From positions 248,001-312,000 of the forward strand of contig DATEMU010000001.1 in the NCBI GenBank assembly GCA_035275405.1: a stretch of DNA of 64,000 bases. The letters are read 5' to 3'. The notes beneath the pieces were generated by a model that saw nothing but the letters and a program-made list of their open reading frames with translations, searched no databases and was not told the DNA's origin. The stretch's first letter is position 1, and each line of letters begins with the position of its first letter. The translations under genes and the position numbers were made by a program. The stretch is from Phycisphaerae bacterium. Lineage in GTDB: Bacteria > Planctomycetota > Phycisphaerae > UBA1845 > UTPLA1. Below, in pieces: positions 61,187 to 64,000 of this stretch.

Positions 61187-62893
61187 TTAAGGGGCGATGG
61201 TGTTTACGAACTGCTGTAAGTCGGCGCCGTCGACGAAGGTGTCGCCGTTCAGGTCGGCGAGGTCAATGTCGCAGCCGCCGTACGTGTCGGGATCGACCAG
61301 GGCGTCGACCATGTTCGGCACGTCGGCCAGTTCCACCAGGCAGTTGCAGTCCATGTCGCCCACGGGCGAGGGGCCGGAAATCGACAGATTGGACGTGCTG
61401 GCGTCGACGCCGAGCTTGTCCAGGGCGTTGCGGGCCACGACTTTGATGCGGGCCTGTTGCGAGCAGATGTTCGGCACGGTCCAGAGGTGCGAGCCGTCGT
61501 CGGCGGTCATGCTGGCAATCGTCGTGTCATAGTTCACCCCGCCGTCCGTGGAGAGCAGGAGGTCCACGTTGACCACGCCCACGTCGTCGTCAGTGATCCA
61601 GTTAATCTCGATGTCAGCGCCGGGCGTCAGCACCTCGCCGCCGCGATAGTTCTCCAGATACGCCGTGGGGTTCGCGCCACCGAGATGGATCGGCACGTGC
61701 ATGACAATGCAGTGCATGACGCCCGCCAATCCGACCATCGCCTGGCAATTCACCTGAATAATCGTCTTGCCCGGCATGGCCGTCTGCCACGTCGCAAGGG
61801 CTTGGCCGTTGTGACCGGCGGAGACAATCGTTGCGTTGGTATAGGTGGGCAGAAGGATCACATCATTGAGGAGCACGACATTGGTGTAGGTGTAGTGGAC
61901 GCCGCTGAGTGATCGCGCCGGGACGCGATACACGGTATACCCCTGACCGGCCATGTAAGTCGCGGCGTTGTCGCAGATGACATCCTGCGTCGATCCGACG
62001 TTGTTGGGCCAGTCGCTGATGACCACCTTGTCGTCGGCGATGACCTGCATCCACATGTCGAGATGCTGGGTGGAATCGACCGACGTGGGAAACGGCGGGA
62101 AGATGTGCGTGTCCACGTTCTGGAAATCCTGCCAGATATCGTGAATCTGCGTGTGGGAAAGGCCGGGGTTCTCGTTCCAAATGAGTTCCGTGGCGTAGGA
62201 GCGATTCAGGGCGTCGAGATGGTAGTTGCCGCCCCCGTGGACGAGCTGGTGTTCGTAATAGGCGTGATGTTTGACCGTCGAAAAGTAAGACGGAAACGCG
62301 TCGTCATTGGGGCGCGTAGGCCGGTTGTAGTCGTGGTCGACGATGCCCCGGCATTGGCCGTGGTAGATATAGCGTGGGCCGTAGTCGCGAATCCACACGG
62401 AGTCGGTCGTGCGGATGACGAACTGGACGTTACTCATGTTGGCGCCGGCGGTGGTCAGCATCGACGTGGCGGTTGATTGTTCGCCGGAGGTATCCACCAC
62501 GACATAGGCCCTGGCCGCCGCGGTCGTGGTAATATGTTTGATCATGGTGGGCAGGATGTCGGTGCTGCTGTTCACGAAGGGACTTCCGCCCTCCCACGCG
62601 AACAGCAATCCCTCCATCGGCTCATACTCCGCGACACAGTGGATAGGCAGGGTCGGTGGGGCGGTGAGGGCGCGACTGGAGGGAACATGAGGAAAACGCT
62701 TGAGGAATTCGCGCTCCAGTTCGGTCATGTAGCGCGGAATCGTCGCGCCTTCGGGATAGATCAGTTCATCGCCGACCCATAGCGGCTCATCGTGGACGAT
62801 CTCCGGCTCGCCGCCGATGACCGGCGCGATCGCGATGAGCGTAGAGAACAACACGCTCGTGGGAACGAGGAAGCATCGCTTAAGATAACGCAT
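61187..62893 (-). CDS. Secreted peptidyl-arginine-deiminase-like protein with dockerin-like end
   Basis: 568 residues. Signal peptide (~1-27). Residues ~80-390 are the agmatine-deiminase/PPAD fold: 'WIRDYGPRYIYH', 'LVHGGGNYHLDAL', 'QHLDMWMQVI' and the C-terminal cysteine in 'GVMHCIVMHVPIHLGG'. A beta-sandwich region follows (~400-500, 'INWITDDDVGVVNVDLLLSTDGG'), then a dockerin-like end with 'DMDCNCLVELAD' and 'DLNGDTFVDGAD'. It would turn arginine in exported proteins or peptides to citrulline. A surface-bound deiminase is unusual outside Porphyromonas; the dockerin-like end suggests surface anchoring. Confidence 0.86.
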   Translation of the reverse strand: MRYLKRCFLVPTSVLFSTLIAIAPVIGGEPEIVHDEPLWVGDELIYPEGATIPRYMTELEREFLKRFPHVPSSRALTAPPTLPIHCVAEYEPMEGLLFAWEGGSPFVNSSTDILPTMIKHITTTAAARAYVVVDTSGEQSTATSMLTTAGANMSNVQFVIRTTDSVWIRDYGPRYIYHGQCRGIVDHDYNRPTRPNDDAFPSYFSTVKHHAYYEHQLVHGGGNYHLDALNRSYATELIWNENPGLSHTQIHDIWQDFQNVDTHIFPPFPTSVDSTQHLDMWMQVIADDKVVISDWPNNVGSTQDVICDNAATYMAGQGYTVYRVPARSLSGVHYTYTNVVLLNDVILLPTYTNATIVSAGHNGQALATWQTAMPGKTIIQVNCQAMVGLAGVMHCIVMHVPIHLGGANPTAYLENYRGGEVLTPGADIEINWITDDDVGVVNVDLLLSTDGGVNYDTTIASMTADDGSHLWTVPNICSQQARIKVVARNALDKLGVDASTSNLSISGPSPVGDMDCNCLVELADVPNMVDALVDPDTYGGCDIDLADLNGDTFVDGADLQQFVNTIAP

Positions 62894-63074
62894 GCATCAA
62901 ACCCCAGAGGGGAGGCCGAACATCCATGCCAGGATGCCAATTCTATCCAATCGGCCCACGGGCTTCAAGATGCGGCGGGTCGAATGATATTATCGCGCCC
63001 CCGATGGCTTACGCGCCATTGGCACCGCTGACCGCGGTTTGTCGGTGCAGAGGGCGGCGGATAACATCGAGTCT

Positions 63075-64000
63075 ATGTCGCAAAGGGCGTACTTGCGGTG
63101 TATCCGGCCGGACTGTGCGGCTACCACCAGTCTCACCAATACGGCCTACGCCTGCGATCGATGCGGCTCGCTCCTGGATGTAGCCTATGATTGGGGCCGA
63201 TGCTCGCCGCCAAGGGCGTTGAAGGAGTTTGAGGGCCGCTGGGCCGGGCGGGCGAATCCGCTCGATTTTTCGGGGGTCTGGCGGTTTCGGGAACTCCTGC
63301 CGTTCGCGGACGAGGGAGACCTCGTCACCATCGGCGAGGGGCAGACGATCCTCCAGACCCCGGATGTAAAGGCTCTCGATCTGCCGCTCAGTCCGGGCCG
63401 CCTGCACTTCCAATACGAGGGATTGAACCCGTCGGGTAGCTTCAAAGATAACGGCATGGCGGCGGCGTTCACGATGGCCCGTCGGCTCGGCCGGTCGCGC
63501 GTCGCCTGCGCCTCGACGGGCAACACCAGCGCGAGCATGGCCCTGTACGCCGGTCTGACGCGGCTGACGGATGGTCGGCCGATGCAGGCAACCGTCTTCA
63601 TCGGCGAGGGCAGGATCGCCTTCGGCAAGCTCTCGCAGGCGCTGGACCATGGGGCGCTGACGCTTCAGGTGCAGGGCGATTTCGACGCGTGTATGAAGCG
63701 AATCCGCGAGGCCGCCGACCGGCTGGGCCTGTACGTGATGAACTCGATCAACCCGTTCCGTCTGGAGGGGCAGAAGACGATCATGTACCGCGTCCTGGAG
63801 GGCCTCGGCTGGGAGCCGCCGGACTGGATCGTGGTGCCGGGCGGCAATCTGGGGAACACGAGCGCGTTCGGCAAGGCGTTCATCGAGCTGCGCGAGCTGG
63901 GTCTGGTCAAGCGCATGCCGCGGTTGGCGGTCGTGAACGCGGCGGGGGCCAACACGCTATCCGAGTTGTTCAACCGCCACGTCTTGCGTTGGAACAACGG
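63075..64000 (+). CDS. thrC: Threonine synthase, N-terminal part (runs off window)
   Basis: Open from the ATG at 63075 to the right edge (308 codons). Makes threonine from O-phosphohomoserine. A zinc-ribbon-like start ('[12 protein letters not shown]', 'CDRCG') is typical of many ThrC proteins; the PLP lysine is in '[15 protein letters not shown]'. Next come '[18 protein letters not shown]', '[14 protein letters not shown]' and '[17 protein letters not shown]'. The C-terminal ~100 residues lie outside. An in-frame GTG at 63045 is a possible earlier start. Confidence 0.92.
   Translation, partial: MSQRAYLRCIRPDCAATTSLTNTAYACDRCGSLLDVAYDWGRCSPPRALKEFEGRWAGRANPLDFSGVWRFRELLPFADEGDLVTIGEGQTILQTPDVKALDLPLSPGRLHFQYEGLNPSGSFKDNGMAAAFTMARRLGRSRVACASTGNTSASMALYAGLTRLTDGRPMQATVFIGEGRIAFGKLSQALDHGALTLQVQGDFDACMKRIREAADRLGLYVMNSINPFRLEGQKTIMYRVLEGLGWEPPDWIVVPGGNLGNTSAFGKAFIELRELGLVKRMPRLAVVNAAGANTLSELFNRHVLRWNN

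Overview
The window is a 64 kb piece of a high-GC, Gram-negative-type bacterial chromosome. It most likely comes from a planctomycete, probably class Phycisphaerae. The reasons are lpxA; many secreted proteins with C-terminal dockerin-like or Ig-like modules; the recurrent 'CxxCGY-L ... CPECG' zinc ribbon attached to membrane segments (three unrelated loci); short tightly packed operons on both strands; and many short dispersed repeats, some inserted in frame into housekeeping genes. The species is inferred from gene style only; there is no rRNA here.

Layout. 1-10.2 kb: the 5' part of an AddB-type recombination nuclease (runs off the left edge), a WecA/MraY-type sugar-phosphate transferase coupled to a zinc-ribbon membrane protein, a divergent RnfC/RnfD-like pair with an unknown multi-pass membrane protein, lpxA and rimO. 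10.2-17.7 kb: a CPBP protease, a large Ig-like lipoprotein, a decayed glycine-rich repeat gene on the opposite strand, a choice-of-anchor-B/dockerin protein, and small PilZ-like and DUF4190-like genes. 17.7-25.6 kb: proS, asnA, an ArsR-type regulator with two SRPBCC genes and a DUF1579 gene (promoter, operator and terminator all visible), a DinB-like gene and tRNA-Gly. 25.7-33.2 kb: purD, murD, a CoA-transferase/GNAT fusion, a membrane protein, a short RlmN and tRNA-Cys. 33.4-39.5 kb: a small protein with a classical C2H2 zinc finger plus three AT-hook-like motifs, an SH3 protein, a histidine phosphatase, a glycosyltransferase, a second CPBP protease and the third zinc-ribbon membrane protein.

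39.5-49.8 kb holds the most interesting locus. It is a tightly spaced minus-strand operon of a vWA protein whose N-terminal membrane segment carries the TonB-type SxxxH motif, ExbB, two ExbD proteins, a TPR lipoprotein, an OB-like membrane protein and an ~900-residue secreted protein, with a TlpA-like thioredoxin protein just upstream. It looks like a proton-motive-force-driven TonB/Tol-type machine whose output domain is a vWA domain instead of a TonB C-terminal domain.

49.9-64 kb: bpt with a coupled unknown gene, argF, a cyclic-2,3-diphosphoglycerate-synthetase-like GTPase, rocD, tRNA-Arg, a degenerate tRNA copy 2.6 kb further on flanking a lipoprotein and a Tat-exported aminotransferase, an exported M28-like peptidase, a secreted peptidyl-arginine-deiminase-like protein with a dockerin, and the start of thrC (runs off the right edge). 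No CRISPR array, transposase or integrase was seen.
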